DNA from: JAGWBG01 sp034421095
Lineage (GTDB): Bacteria; Chloroflexota; Dehalococcoidia; Lucifugimonadales; JAGWBF01
Direction of reading: 5' to 3'
Assembly (NCBI GenBank): GCA_034421095.1
Contig: DAOUKR010000026.1
Span: 196,720 to 260,719 of the forward strand
DNA length: 64,000 bases
The notes under the pieces were generated by a model that did not search any database, was not told the origin of the DNA, and saw only the letters and a program-made list of their open reading frames with translations. A program made the position numbers and the translations under genes. Below are positions 50,227 to 57,751 of the stretch, piece after piece. Position 1 is the stretch's first letter; every line of letters begins with the position of its first letter.

Positions 50227-50724
50227 ATGACCACCCAAAGGGACTCCTTGCTTCAAGAAATCCGGAGTATCCGCAGCGAGTTGGAGAGTTTGCTGCACGG
50301 AATAGACCCCTACTTTGACCAACAAATCGAGGGTGCCGACTGGACTGTCCGCGAGTTGGTCTACCATCTGGTGGACACGCCGGGCAGCGGCGGCTGGGGC
50401 ACGATAGTGCCCGCAGTCCTGGAAGGCAGGATGCAGGAGATTCCCATAGCCCTTGGCCAGACTTACCAGAACCCGGACCGGCAGGAAAAGGACGTAGCGG
50501 GTGTGGGACAGGACTTTTACAACGTCCTCGCCACCCTGGAGTCGTCCCTGGCCGATATGACGGACGCCATGCTGGCAGAAAGACGGGTGCTCTACCGCTC
50601 TCTCTCCAACTCCACTACCACCGAACGCAATGCTCAGGAGATGATAGCCAACATCGGTGTCCACTGGAGAGAACATCTGGACCAGCTAGCCGAGTTTCGG
50701 AAGACGCTGGGTATAGACAAGTAG
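50227..50724 (+). CDS. DinB-like four-helix protein, copy 1
   Basis: 165 residues; GGGAGGAGAACT precedes the ATG. Four-helix-bundle of the DinB/YfiT type: MTTQRDSLLQEIRSIRSELE, then DWTVRELVYHLVDTPG with the first metal His and GVHWREHLDQLAEFRKTLGI with the two others. DinB-like proteins are metal-dependent; known members include thiol transferases (bacillithiol, mycothiol-dependent), but this family is broad. It pairs with a close tandem copy 27 bases downstream, so both are in one operon. No DNA-damage function is implied by the name. Confidence 0.78.
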   Translation: MTTQRDSLLQEIRSIRSELESLLHGIDPYFDQQIEGADWTVRELVYHLVDTPGSGGWGTIVPAVLEGRMQEIPIALGQTYQNPDRQEKDVAGVGQDFYNVLATLESSLADMTDAMLAERRVLYRSLSNSTTTERNAQEMIANIGVHWREHLDQLAEFRKTLGIDK

Positions 50725-50751
50725 CCTATCTTCAAGGTCAGGAGGAACACC

Positions 50752-51246
50752 ATGACCACCCAGAGGGACGCGTTTCTTCAGGATACCCGGAGCATCCGCA
50801 GCGAGCTTGACCGCTTGCTGGAAGGGCTGGAATCCCACCTTGACTCAAAGCCCAACGATGAGGAGTGGTCAGCCCGGGAGATAATCTACCACATGGTGGA
50901 AACGCCCGAAGAGGGCATACACACGGCGGTCCAGGGGACGTTGGAGGGGAGCATAGAGGAGCTTCCCGTGACCGCAAACCTAACCAACCTGACCCCGGAG
51001 AGGCAAGGGAAAGACCTGGCCGGCATACGAATGGACATAGAGGAAGTCCTTACCGGCATGGAGAGGGCCTTGGCCTCCGCCACGGACGCCGAGCTAGAGG
51101 AGAAGAAGGTTGTTTTCCACTCCATCCTCCGCGATGTGAGGGAGGACCGCAGCGCCCATCAGCTAACGGCAGGCTACTTTGTTCGCCATTGGCGAGACCA
51201 TATAGGACAGTTGTCCACATTACGAGAGACGATGGGTCTGGGATAA
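50752..51246 (+). CDS. DinB-like four-helix protein, copy 2
   Basis: 164 residues; AGGAGGAACACC precedes the ATG. Tandem paralogue of the gene at 50227: same start MTTQRDAFLQDTRSIRSELD, EWSAREIIYHMVETPEEGIH with the first His, and GYFVRHWRDHIGQLSTLRET with the His pair. The N-terminal 20 residues are nearly identical while the middle has diverged, suggesting an old duplication with different ligands. Operon with copy 1. Specific function not known. Confidence 0.78.
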   Translation: MTTQRDAFLQDTRSIRSELDRLLEGLESHLDSKPNDEEWSAREIIYHMVETPEEGIHTAVQGTLEGSIEELPVTANLTNLTPERQGKDLAGIRMDIEEVLTGMERALASATDAELEEKKVVFHSILRDVREDRSAHQLTAGYFVRHWRDHIGQLSTLRETMGLG

Positions 51247-51300
51247 ACGAGTTTGTCCGCCGCAGGCGAACTTGGGATGACGTTGAAGGGATGCTCGGCG

Positions 51301-51330
51301 TTGGCTATATCGAAAGCCGAAGTATATAAT
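51301..51330 (+). promoter_or_regulatory. Candidate promoter of the HMG-CoA lyase-like/tenA operon
   Basis: TTGGCT (51301-51306), 18-base spacer, TATAAT (51325-51330), 84 bases before the ATG at 51414. Confidence 0.55.
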
Positions 51331-51413
51331 ATCCTTGGGCATTGCCCGTACGAAATAGAATCACGGCAGACCCTCGGGTCGCCACGAATCAAGACATTCA
51401 AGGAGGAGAACCC

Positions 51414-52598
51414 ATGACTAGATGGCCCAAGGTCAACTACAAGGAAGAGGGGATGCGGGAGGGGATGCAGATTGAAGACGCAAATATCTCGGTAGATGAC
51501 AAGGTGAGGCTGCTGGATGCCCTCTCCGAGACCGGTCTGAAACACATCGTCGTGGGGTCATTCGTTAGCCCTAAGTGGACCCCCCAGATGGCCCGGGTGG
51601 ACGAGATAGTGTCCAGATTCCAGCCCAAGCCGGGCGTCACCTATTCGGCCCTTGCCCTCAACGAGCGAGGCGTGGAGCGGGCCAAGCAATATTCGCCTCC
51701 TCTCACCATAGAGCAGGATGAATGGCCAAGGCTCAATTGCCACATGTGTGACGCCTTCACCCGCCGCAACACCAACCGCTCCCAGATGCAGGAGATGGAG
51801 CGGTGGCCGCAGATTGTTGCTGAAGCCCAGGAGCGGAACGTCAGGGAAGGAGGCATAGGGACCGCCGCAAGCTGGGGGTCCAACTTCATAGGTGAAGTCC
51901 CCATTGACGCACTGATGACCATGTTGGAAAAGCAACATCAGCTCTGGGACGAGGCCGGAATCAAGGTGGCAAGCGTCAGCCTGGGCGACCCCATGAGCTG
52001 GTGCAGGCCCGACAAGGTGGAGGACAGCATAGTCCAAATCAAGGACAGGTGGCCCGAGATAAAACACTTCAAGCTCCACCTGCACAACGCCCGCAACATG
52101 GCCCTACCCTCCGCTTACGCCGCTCTGCGGGTACTGGAGCCGGAGGATACCCTGGAAATGGACGGCTCCATCGGCGGGTTCGGGGGCTGCCCCTACTGTG
52201 GCAATGGCCGCGCTACCGGCCTGGCACCCTCGGAGGACCTCCTTCACATGATGGACGACATGGGCATTGAGACGGGTGTGGATATGGACAAGCTCATTGA
52301 CTGCGTCTGGATGGCTGAAGAGATAGTGGGCAGAACCCTCTACGGGCACGTATCCAAGGCCGGGCCAAGGCCCAAGACCGTGGACAAGCTCTACGACGTC
52401 AACGCGCCGTTCATCGAGACCCTGGAGCAGGCCAAGCACTTCAAGACCGGCCCGGGAGCCTATGAGGGCGGCATCTATCCCTATAGAGAGCCGGTAACCA
52501 GCCCTTACAGAGACAGGATTGAGCAGGGGCTACCGGCCTACGATTCCGCCGACGGTGAGTGGCCCTGGAAGCAGGACTGGTTCCCCGTGAAGGAATAG
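51414..52598 (+). CDS. HMG-CoA lyase-like pyruvate-carboxyltransferase-type TIM barrel
   Basis: 394 residues from ATG 51414 (AAGGAGGAG upstream). DRE-TIM metallolyase fold: KVNYKEEGMREGMQIEDANI at the N terminus, VVGSFVSPKWTPQMARVDEI, HFKLHLHNARNMALPSAYAA with the His-x-His metal pair, and the lyase signature DGSIGGFGGCPYCGNGRATG near the C terminus. The usual metal Asp of the RDGLQ motif is Glu16 here. HMG-CoA lyase cleaves HMG-CoA to acetyl-CoA and acetoacetate; this divergent protein may act on another 3-hydroxy-acyl substrate. It is about 80 residues longer than usual, with a C-terminal extension. Followed directly by tenA. Confidence 0.82.
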   Translation: MTRWPKVNYKEEGMREGMQIEDANISVDDKVRLLDALSETGLKHIVVGSFVSPKWTPQMARVDEIVSRFQPKPGVTYSALALNERGVERAKQYSPPLTIEQDEWPRLNCHMCDAFTRRNTNRSQMQEMERWPQIVAEAQERNVREGGIGTAASWGSNFIGEVPIDALMTMLEKQHQLWDEAGIKVASVSLGDPMSWCRPDKVEDSIVQIKDRWPEIKHFKLHLHNARNMALPSAYAALRVLEPEDTLEMDGSIGGFGGCPYCGNGRATGLAPSEDLLHMMDDMGIETGVDMDKLIDCVWMAEEIVGRTLYGHVSKAGPRPKTVDKLYDVNAPFIETLEQAKHFKTGPGAYEGGIYPYREPVTSPYRDRIEQGLPAYDSADGEWPWKQDWFPVKE

Positions 52599-52634
52599 GT
52601 GCGGCAATGCTGGAAACTGGGAGGAGGCCTTGCC

Positions 52635-53303
52635 GTGAGCTTCGCCGATGACGTGGAGAATAAGGCGGAACCGGTGCGCCGGGCTATACTCAATCACCCC
52701 TTTGTGACCGGCATCGGGGACGGCACCCTGGACGTTGAGAAGTTCAAGTTCTACGTGCGGCAAGACTACGTCTACCTGGTGGACTACAGCCGTGTCCTGG
52801 CACTGGCATCGGCCCGCGCACAAGACCTGGACACTATGGGCTGGTTCGCCCGCCTTCTCCATGAGACACTGCACACGGAGATGGGTCTGCACCGGAGCTA
52901 CTGTGCCCAGTTTGGCATCACGCCAGAGGAACTGGAGCGGACCAGGGCGGCCCCCACAACACATGCCTACACCAACTTCCTGCTAAACGTCGCCTACCAG
53001 GGCTCTTACTCTGAGCTGGCGGCCTCGTTCCTGCCTTGCCAGTGGGGCTACTGGGAGATTGGCAACCACCTTGCCCTCAATGGGGAACCCGCGGAAGCGC
53101 CCCTCTACTCCCAGTGGATACGGATGTACGTCTCACCTGAGTACAAGTCCCTTGCCGATTGGGCGCGCGCTCTGGTGAACAGGCTAGCCGAGCAAGCCAG
53201 CCCGGCTGAAGTGGCCCGAATGCAGGAGACCTACCTCACCAGCTGCAGGTACGAGTACCTCTTCTGGGACATGGCCTACAACATGGAGACATGGCCGGTA
53301 TGA
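52635..53303 (+). CDS. tenA: TenA/thiaminase II family protein
   Basis: 222 residues from GTG 52635 (GGAGGAGG upstream; the frame is open back to the HMG-CoA-lyase-like stop). TenA hydrolyses aminopyrimidine thiamin-degradation products for salvage. Helical bundle with HPFVTGIGDGTLDVEKFKFY, VRQDYVYLVDYSRVLALASA, LLHETLHTEMGLHRSYCAQF, and the catalytic Cys135 in SFLPCQWGYWEIG, at the same number as in Bacillus TenA; YEYLFWDMAY near the end carries the acid Glu207. No other thiamin gene is adjacent, so a related amine hydrolase role is possible. A hairpin terminator follows. Confidence 0.88.
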   Translation: MSFADDVENKAEPVRRAILNHPFVTGIGDGTLDVEKFKFYVRQDYVYLVDYSRVLALASARAQDLDTMGWFARLLHETLHTEMGLHRSYCAQFGITPEELERTRAAPTTHAYTNFLLNVAYQGSYSELAASFLPCQWGYWEIGNHLALNGEPAEAPLYSQWIRMYVSPEYKSLADWARALVNRLAEQASPAEVARMQETYLTSCRYEYLFWDMAYNMETWPV

Positions 53304-53332
53304 CGTAGAGAGCATAAAGGGTTAGTAAACGG

Positions 53333-53374
53333 AGAGGCCCCCGCAACCTGGAGGTAAAAGTTGCGGGGGCCTCT
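53333..53374 (+). terminator. Terminator after tenA
   Basis: AGAGGCCCCCGCAAC (53333-53347) pairs with GTTGCGGGGGCCTCT (53360-53374), a perfect 15-bp stem, followed by TTACTTGGGG. It also ends transcription toward the convergent htrA gene. Confidence 0.85.
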
Positions 53375-53415
53375 TTACTTGGGGACTTTTGAGTTAATGC
53401 GGTGTTCGTCGCGTA

Positions 53416-54663
53416 CTATCTATCCGGGAAGGACCGCTTGAACTCATCCCACGGGAATCCCCTGAACTCATTCCAGGGGAACCGGGGGAATCCCCAATCG
53501 TCGGGCCATTTATCATCATAGGGTGTCCCGAAGTGGGGGTGCTTAAACACGCCGGTGTCTTCGGGCCACTCACCCAGGGTCGCCGTTATTTCCAGGGTCT
53601 CACTGCCACGGGCAACCGTGAGGGTGGTTTCATCGCCGGGCATCTTGGAGTTAAGCTGAGTTATTATATCTGCGACGGAGTCCACCGCTACGCCATCCAC
53701 ATGGGTAATGATGTCGCCTCCTGTGGCGGCTCTTCCCCTTGTGCCTGTGCCGGACTCGCTCAAACCGGCCTCATCCGCCGGGCTGTCCGGCACCACCCCC
53801 ACAATGTAAGCGCCGCTGTTCGCCGGTAGGTCAAGGCTCTCCACCAGGCCGGCATTTATATTCAGCGCACTGATGCCCAGCCAGGGAGGCACGATGTTAC
53901 TTCCGCTCTTCAGCCTGGACAAGGTCGCCGTCAGGTTATTGATGGGTACGGCAAACCCGATACCCCCAACTTTGCTGCTGGTGGGCGACACGTGTATTGC
54001 CGTGTTGATACCTATTGCGGCTCCGTTGGAGTCGAGCAGCGGCCCGCCGGAGTTGCCAGGATTGAAAAGGGCGTCGGTCTGGATTACGTCGTTTATGGAC
54101 CGCCCCGAAGGACCGGAGAGATTGCGCCCAAGTTGGCTGACTACTCCTACCGTTATCGAGCCTTCCAGTCCGAACGGGTTGCCAATCGCTATGGCCATCT
54201 GTCCCGGTTTTAGAGTGGAAGAATCGCCTAGAGTAACGGGCTGTATACCGGACACCTCGGACGAGTCTACCTTCAGCAGAGCCAGATCGCTGCTCTTGTA
54301 TGTCCCCGTGATTTCGGCGTCAACGCTGGTGCCGTCGCTGAACTTGACTCTCACGTTGTCGGCCCCGTCTATTACGTGGTGGTTGGTCACTATGTGTCCC
54401 TCGGTGTCTATAAGGAAGCCTGAGCCTGTTCCCTTGCCAATCAGCCTACGTCCCGAACCTACACTGGAGCTTACCTCTACCACCGCCGGGCTTACACCCT
54501 CGTAGATGCTGACCACGTCTCCTTCGTCATAAAGGCTGGAAGCCGATGCCGGGACGGAGACCGATTGCGAGCCGGGACCAACCCAAAAAAACGCGACCGC
54601 CAGGGCTACGGCTATGCCGACGGTGACCATCCCCAAGTTCATTCCACTGGTCAAGCTATTCAT
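53416..54663 (-). CDS. HtrA/DegP-type serine protease with PDZ domain
   Basis: 415 residues. N-terminal signal anchor (about 8-28, MNLGMVTVGIAVALAVAFFW) places the protease outside the membrane. Trypsin-like S1C domain with His96 (VTNHHVIDG), Asp126 (SSDLALLKV) and Ser205 (NPGNSGGPLL). One PDZ domain (about 265-355: LPANSGAYIVGVVPDSPADE, GDIITHVDGVAVDSVADIIT, GDETTLTVARGSETLEITAT). It ends in an unusual aromatic tail of about 50 residues with the near repeat FPWNEFRGFPWDEFKR. HtrA proteins degrade misfolded extracytoplasmic proteins; the tail could be a substrate or self-docking peptide. Convergent with tenA. Confidence 0.95.
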   Translation of the reverse strand: MNSLTSGMNLGMVTVGIAVALAVAFFWVGPGSQSVSVPASASSLYDEGDVVSIYEGVSPAVVEVSSSVGSGRRLIGKGTGSGFLIDTEGHIVTNHHVIDGADNVRVKFSDGTSVDAEITGTYKSSDLALLKVDSSEVSGIQPVTLGDSSTLKPGQMAIAIGNPFGLEGSITVGVVSQLGRNLSGPSGRSINDVIQTDALFNPGNSGGPLLDSNGAAIGINTAIHVSPTSSKVGGIGFAVPINNLTATLSRLKSGSNIVPPWLGISALNINAGLVESLDLPANSGAYIVGVVPDSPADEAGLSESGTGTRGRAATGGDIITHVDGVAVDSVADIITQLNSKMPGDETTLTVARGSETLEITATLGEWPEDTGVFKHPHFGTPYDDKWPDDWGFPRFPWNEFRGFPWDEFKRSFPDR

Positions 54664-55109
54664 GCTACGCCTCCCACCATCGCCTTACGCTGTATATTGA
54701 TTGTAAAGCGTAATTTTTAATTTCCTATTAAGTTAAGGAGGCAAAACTGCGGGCACGGGGGCGGGTATCTAACCCTGTCCATCTTGCTACCTACCATGCA
54801 ATTGCCATGAAAATGCTTTTCGTCATTCCCGTGAAAACGGGAATCCACCACGCCTAACCCTAGACTCCCGCGAAAGCGGGAGTGACGACGGGTAGGCCAT
54901 TGGCCATTCCGGGCGCGGCCTTATCTGTCTACATCAGGGAGGAATCTGGGAATCATGCCTTTAGGAAGGGGCTTCTTGGACTCCTTCCGCCTTCGGAGTG
55001 ATGAAATGAGGGCCTTCCGTGGCACATGCAGGGTCGTATTCCTGTGACTTCGAGAATCGCAAGAACCCGACGGTCGAGGTCAGGTTTCCGGGGCGTGCTT
55101 TTGCCCTGC
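54664..55109. other. Intergenic region with palindromic repeats
   Basis: 446 bases between htrA and the Trm112-like gene. 54821-54887 holds two GTCATTCC-type hairpins (ATTCCCGT/ACGGGAAT and ACTCCCGC/GCGGGAGT) enclosed by CGTCA/TGACG ends. The stretch 54950-55100 has open frames on both strands but no ribosome binding site or motif that decides for a gene. Confidence 0.5.
54821..54887. repeat. Compound GTCATTCC palindrome
   Basis: Two hairpins in tandem, ATTCCCGT-GAAA-ACGGGAAT and ACTCCCGC-GAAA-GCGGGAGT, bounded by CGTCA (54821) and TGACG (54883-54887). Both have GAAA tetraloops, so a structured RNA or terminator is possible. Largest member of the dispersed family in this window. Confidence 0.7.
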
Positions 55110-55292
55110 CTATCCCCGTAGCTGGGGAGGAAGCAGGTTGGGTATGGAGTCCACTATGGGGTAGGATCCATTGCACCCGGCACACAGGAGCGTCCCGGAT
55201 ATAACGTCATCCTTCTCCGCCTTGTCTATCTTCAGTTCCAGCCTGCTCTCGCACACCGGGCAAGCCAGAATACTCATCAAGTCCTTCCTCAT
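55110..55292 (-). CDS. Trm112-like small zinc-ribbon protein
   Basis: 60 residues; GGGAGGCCCT precedes the ATG. MRKDLMSILACPVCESRLEL, then TLLCAGCNGSYPIVDSIPNL: Cys11-x2-Cys14 and Cys37-x2-Cys40 form a zinc ribbon of the Trm112/UPF0434 (YcaR) family, whose eukaryotic and archaeal members activate methyltransferases. In bacteria the role is poorly known. It lies 17 bases downstream of the CopD-like gene and is probably translated from the same message. Confidence 0.85.
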   Translation of the reverse strand: MRKDLMSILACPVCESRLELKIDKAEKDDVISGTLLCAGCNGSYPIVDSIPNLLPPQLRG

Positions 55293-55309
55293 AGGGCCTC
55301 CCGTGGCCT

Positions 55310-55804
55310 TTAGCTAGCCGCTCCTTCAATTCCCCGCTCGATTAGCGCACGCAGTATATCGGCCAGGAGAAACACGATTACCCCCAGCACCAGCACTGTC
55401 GTAGCACCCGTAAAGAGAGACGTGAAACGATGTAATCGCCTGTTTGTCGGGGCTGGCTCCACCTCATAAGTACGGGGTCTGAGGAACCGCACCAGGTAGA
55501 ACATGTAAAGAGCCAGCGCTATCTTGATGACGAGCACGACAATGTAGGGCAACCCCACGTAATCGGAAGTCAGGCGGCTCAGTGTCAGAATGACTCCGGT
55601 GACCACCAGGACGGCTATAGCCGTGTTGACCAGATGGCGGAACTGCTCGCCTACCCTGCGCAACTCTTCTTTTCGCTCATCCTGGGAATTGCTCAGGCTG
55701 GGTCTCAGTACCAGAAGATAGAAAAGCCCGCCGCCTACCCATGCCACGGCGGCAACAGCGTGGAGCCAACGTATGGCCAGAAGCAGGATGTCTGTGAAAC
55801 TCAT
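55310..55804 (-). CDS. CopD-like four-helix membrane protein
   Basis: 164 residues with four predicted membrane helices (about 6-30, 55-75, 82-105, 130-152). MSFTDILLLAIRWLHAVAAV, AWVGGGLFYLLVLRP and EEL..VG.QFRHLVNTAIAV recall the CopD/DUF2269-type proteins, where the RWLHxxxxxxWxGG helix often binds heme or copper. Two His in helix 1 and 2 (H15, H57) are candidates. Upstream of the Trm112-like gene in the same direction. No copper gene is adjacent, so transport of copper is not supported. Confidence 0.72.
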   Translation of the reverse strand: MSFTDILLLAIRWLHAVAAVAWVGGGLFYLLVLRPSLSNSQDERKEELRRVGEQFRHLVNTAIAVLVVTGVILTLSRLTSDYVGLPYIVVLVIKIALALYMFYLVRFLRPRTYEVEPAPTNRRLHRFTSLFTGATTVLVLGVIVFLLADILRALIERGIEGAAS

Positions 55805-55962
55805 CCATATCAGTATATCAGGTAGCGGGCCCGGCGGCAGAAATCCCGGGTTAAGTTGACCATGAGTCCCGTCGCTAGTACCATGAACTGAGTATTACCC
55901 GGGATGAAGCCCCCTATCAAACGCGGCTTATGTAGATAGCGTTGAGAAAGGAGAGCAAGGCC

Positions 55963-56751
55963 ATGTCGAGAGGATGGACGGAAGAGTTCGTTAGTGTGGC
56001 CGGCACACAAGTCCAGATGCTGAAGGGAGGCACAGGAGAACCGCTGCTTTTGCTGCACGGAGCAGGCGGGAACCCTGGATGGCTTCAGTGTAATGAGGCT
56101 CTTGCAGAGCGCTTCCAGGTATATGCGCCTTCCCACCCTGGCTTCGGCAAGTCCGACCGCCCCGACTGGCTGGAAACAATGGGAGACATGGCCTGTTTCT
56201 ATTTATGGCTCCTTGAGGAGTTGGGGTTGGAGAGAGTGCGTGTCATAGGCTCTTCAATGGGTGGCTGGCTGGCCGCTGAGATGGCCGTGATGTGTCCCCA
56301 CGTCTTCGAGCGGATTGTCCTCGTGAACCCCGTGGGCATCAAACCAACGGAAGGAGAAATCGCCGACGTCTTCATCATCTCTCCTGAGCAAGTTGTCGAG
56401 AAACTGTTTTTCGACCCCAAACAGGTCCCGGAGTATGACAAAGTATACGGTCGTGACCTGACATCGGAGGAACAGGAGATACAGACCAGGAACAGGGAGA
56501 TGGCGGTGCGACTTTGCTGGAAGCCCTACATGTTCGACCCGCGATTGCCGGGTCTACTGAAGAGAGTTAAAGCTCCAAGCCTAATTCTGTGGGGTCGCCA
56601 GGATGCCCTTGTCCCACTCAACTGCGGTGAGCTATATCATCAGGCGTTGGCCGGCTCGACCTTGAAGGTCCTGGAGAACTGCGGCCATATCCCGCAAATG
56701 GAGAAACCCAAGGAGTTTTCGGACATCGTTATTGAATTCCTGGCGCCGTGA
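55963..56751 (+). CDS. Alpha/beta hydrolase
   Basis: 262 residues from ATG 55963 (AAAGGAGAGCAAGGCC upstream). Core: TGEPLLLLHGAGGNPGWLQC with oxyanion-hole HGAGG, HPGFGKSDRP, nucleophile Ser98 in VIGSSMGGWLAAEMA, Asp in ILWGRQDALVPLNCGE and His in VLENCGHIPQMEKPKEF. The order and length match meta-cleavage-product hydrolases and esterases of the MhpC group, which act in aromatic degradation; substrate not certain. Possible hairpin terminator at 56789. Convergent with the isomerase-like gene. Confidence 0.88.
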   Translation: MSRGWTEEFVSVAGTQVQMLKGGTGEPLLLLHGAGGNPGWLQCNEALAERFQVYAPSHPGFGKSDRPDWLETMGDMACFYLWLLEELGLERVRVIGSSMGGWLAAEMAVMCPHVFERIVLVNPVGIKPTEGEIADVFIISPEQVVEKLFFDPKQVPEYDKVYGRDLTSEEQEIQTRNREMAVRLCWKPYMFDPRLPGLLKRVKAPSLILWGRQDALVPLNCGELYHQALAGSTLKVLENCGHIPQMEKPKEFSDIVIEFLAP

Positions 56752-56788
56752 GGAGAGGGAACGCAGGCCCGGTATCCACGCTATGAGA

Positions 56789-56814
56789 CCAGCCGGCTTC
56801 GGGTGTCCGGCTGG
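56789..56814. terminator. Hairpin between convergent genes
   Basis: CCAGCCGG (56789-56796) and CCGGCTGG (56807-56814), 10-base loop. Short, without T run, but placed between two gene ends. Confidence 0.55.
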
Positions 56815-56818
56815 AGCA

Positions 56819-57622
56819 CTACCCGTACCTGGAGAGCATCTCTCGCGCCTCTAGCTTGTCCTCCATGGAGCCGAAGGCCATCGTGTAGTATTTGTCGTAA
56901 CCCGAGGACTCCAGGCGCCGGAACAAAGCCGCAAAATCAATGTTGCCGTCGCCGGGTTTCAGATGTACCTCCCTCTCGCCCAGATTGTCGGCAAGTCTCA
57001 CCTCGCCGATTCTGCCTATTCCGAAGGTGTCGAGGAACCCGGATATGCCCTCGGGGACCAGGTTGGCGTGGTTAGCGGTAAAAGCCCAGCCAAAATGTTC
57101 TGAAGAGATGGCGTCGAAGTAAAACCGACATTCTTCCACAGTGTGGGCAAGGTAGTGGATTTCGGCATCATCCGGCTCAAAGTTCAGGTTCTCCAGCAGC
57201 AGCACAGTACCCACCTCCTCAGCGTATCCGACAGCCCGCTTCAGTCGCTCCAGCGAGGCCGACTTGCGTTCATTAAGTGCCGAACTGAAGTGGTACCCTC
57301 CATGTACTACTACTCCATCGCAGCCAAGCCGCTTTGAGAGTTCAATATAGATTCGCAGGTATTGGTCCACTGCGTCGCCGACAAACATGGCATATTCCGC
57401 AATATTGATTGAGGATGCGGTATGCAGCGCGAGATGTATGTCGTTGCGTTCGCATGTGTTGCGTATGGAGCGTACCCTATCATCCGTCCAGGTGTCCGGG
57501 CGGTTCGGCTCTGTCTCAATATTGAAGTCCAGGTAGTGGAAGCCGTGAAAAATCGCCGTCTCCAGGGTGTCCTCCAGCCGCGCGCCACCCGCATCAAACC
57601 CGATTCTGTCTCTCAAGCTCAT
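56819..57622 (-). CDS. Sugar phosphate isomerase/epimerase-like TIM barrel
   Basis: 267 residues from ATG 57622 (GGAGAG 11 bases upstream); the open frame extends upstream without a better signal. Xylose-isomerase-like TIM barrel: MSLRDRIGFDAGG, ETAIFHGFHYLDFNIETEPN, HLALHTASSINIAEYAMFVG, CDGVVVHGGYHFSSALNERK, VLLLENLNFEPDDAEIHYLA, LVPEGISGFLDTFGIGRIGE. Metal-type Glu and His positions (LLLENL, VHLKPGDGNIDF) are kept. Such proteins isomerise sugars or inositols or repair DNA (endonuclease IV-like); no specific substrate. It lies downstream of the SBP cluster, separated by a strong terminator. Confidence 0.83.
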   Translation of the reverse strand: MSLRDRIGFDAGGARLEDTLETAIFHGFHYLDFNIETEPNRPDTWTDDRVRSIRNTCERNDIHLALHTASSINIAEYAMFVGDAVDQYLRIYIELSKRLGCDGVVVHGGYHFSSALNERKSASLERLKRAVGYAEEVGTVLLLENLNFEPDDAEIHYLAHTVEECRFYFDAISSEHFGWAFTANHANLVPEGISGFLDTFGIGRIGEVRLADNLGEREVHLKPGDGNIDFAALFRRLESSGYDKYYTMAFGSMEDKLEAREMLSRYG

Positions 57623-57694
57623 CGTTGTTGACTCTCCTACGTCGTGATTGTCGCTACTCTCCGCTGGGGATCTTCGACTCATCATAAAAATATA

Positions 57695-57728
57695 GCAGGC
57701 CCGGAGTCAACCAGGGCTCCGGGCCTGC
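57695..57728 (-). terminator. Terminator of the first solute-binding gene
   Basis: GCAGGCCCGGAG (57695-57706) and CTCCGGGCCTGC (57717-57728), 12-bp perfect stem, 10-base loop; on the minus strand it is followed by TATATTTTTATG. Same GCAGGCCCGGAG core as the terminators at 59785 and 61839. Confidence 0.9.
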
Positions 57729-57751
57729 TCATCTTCCATTTCGACGATGCT

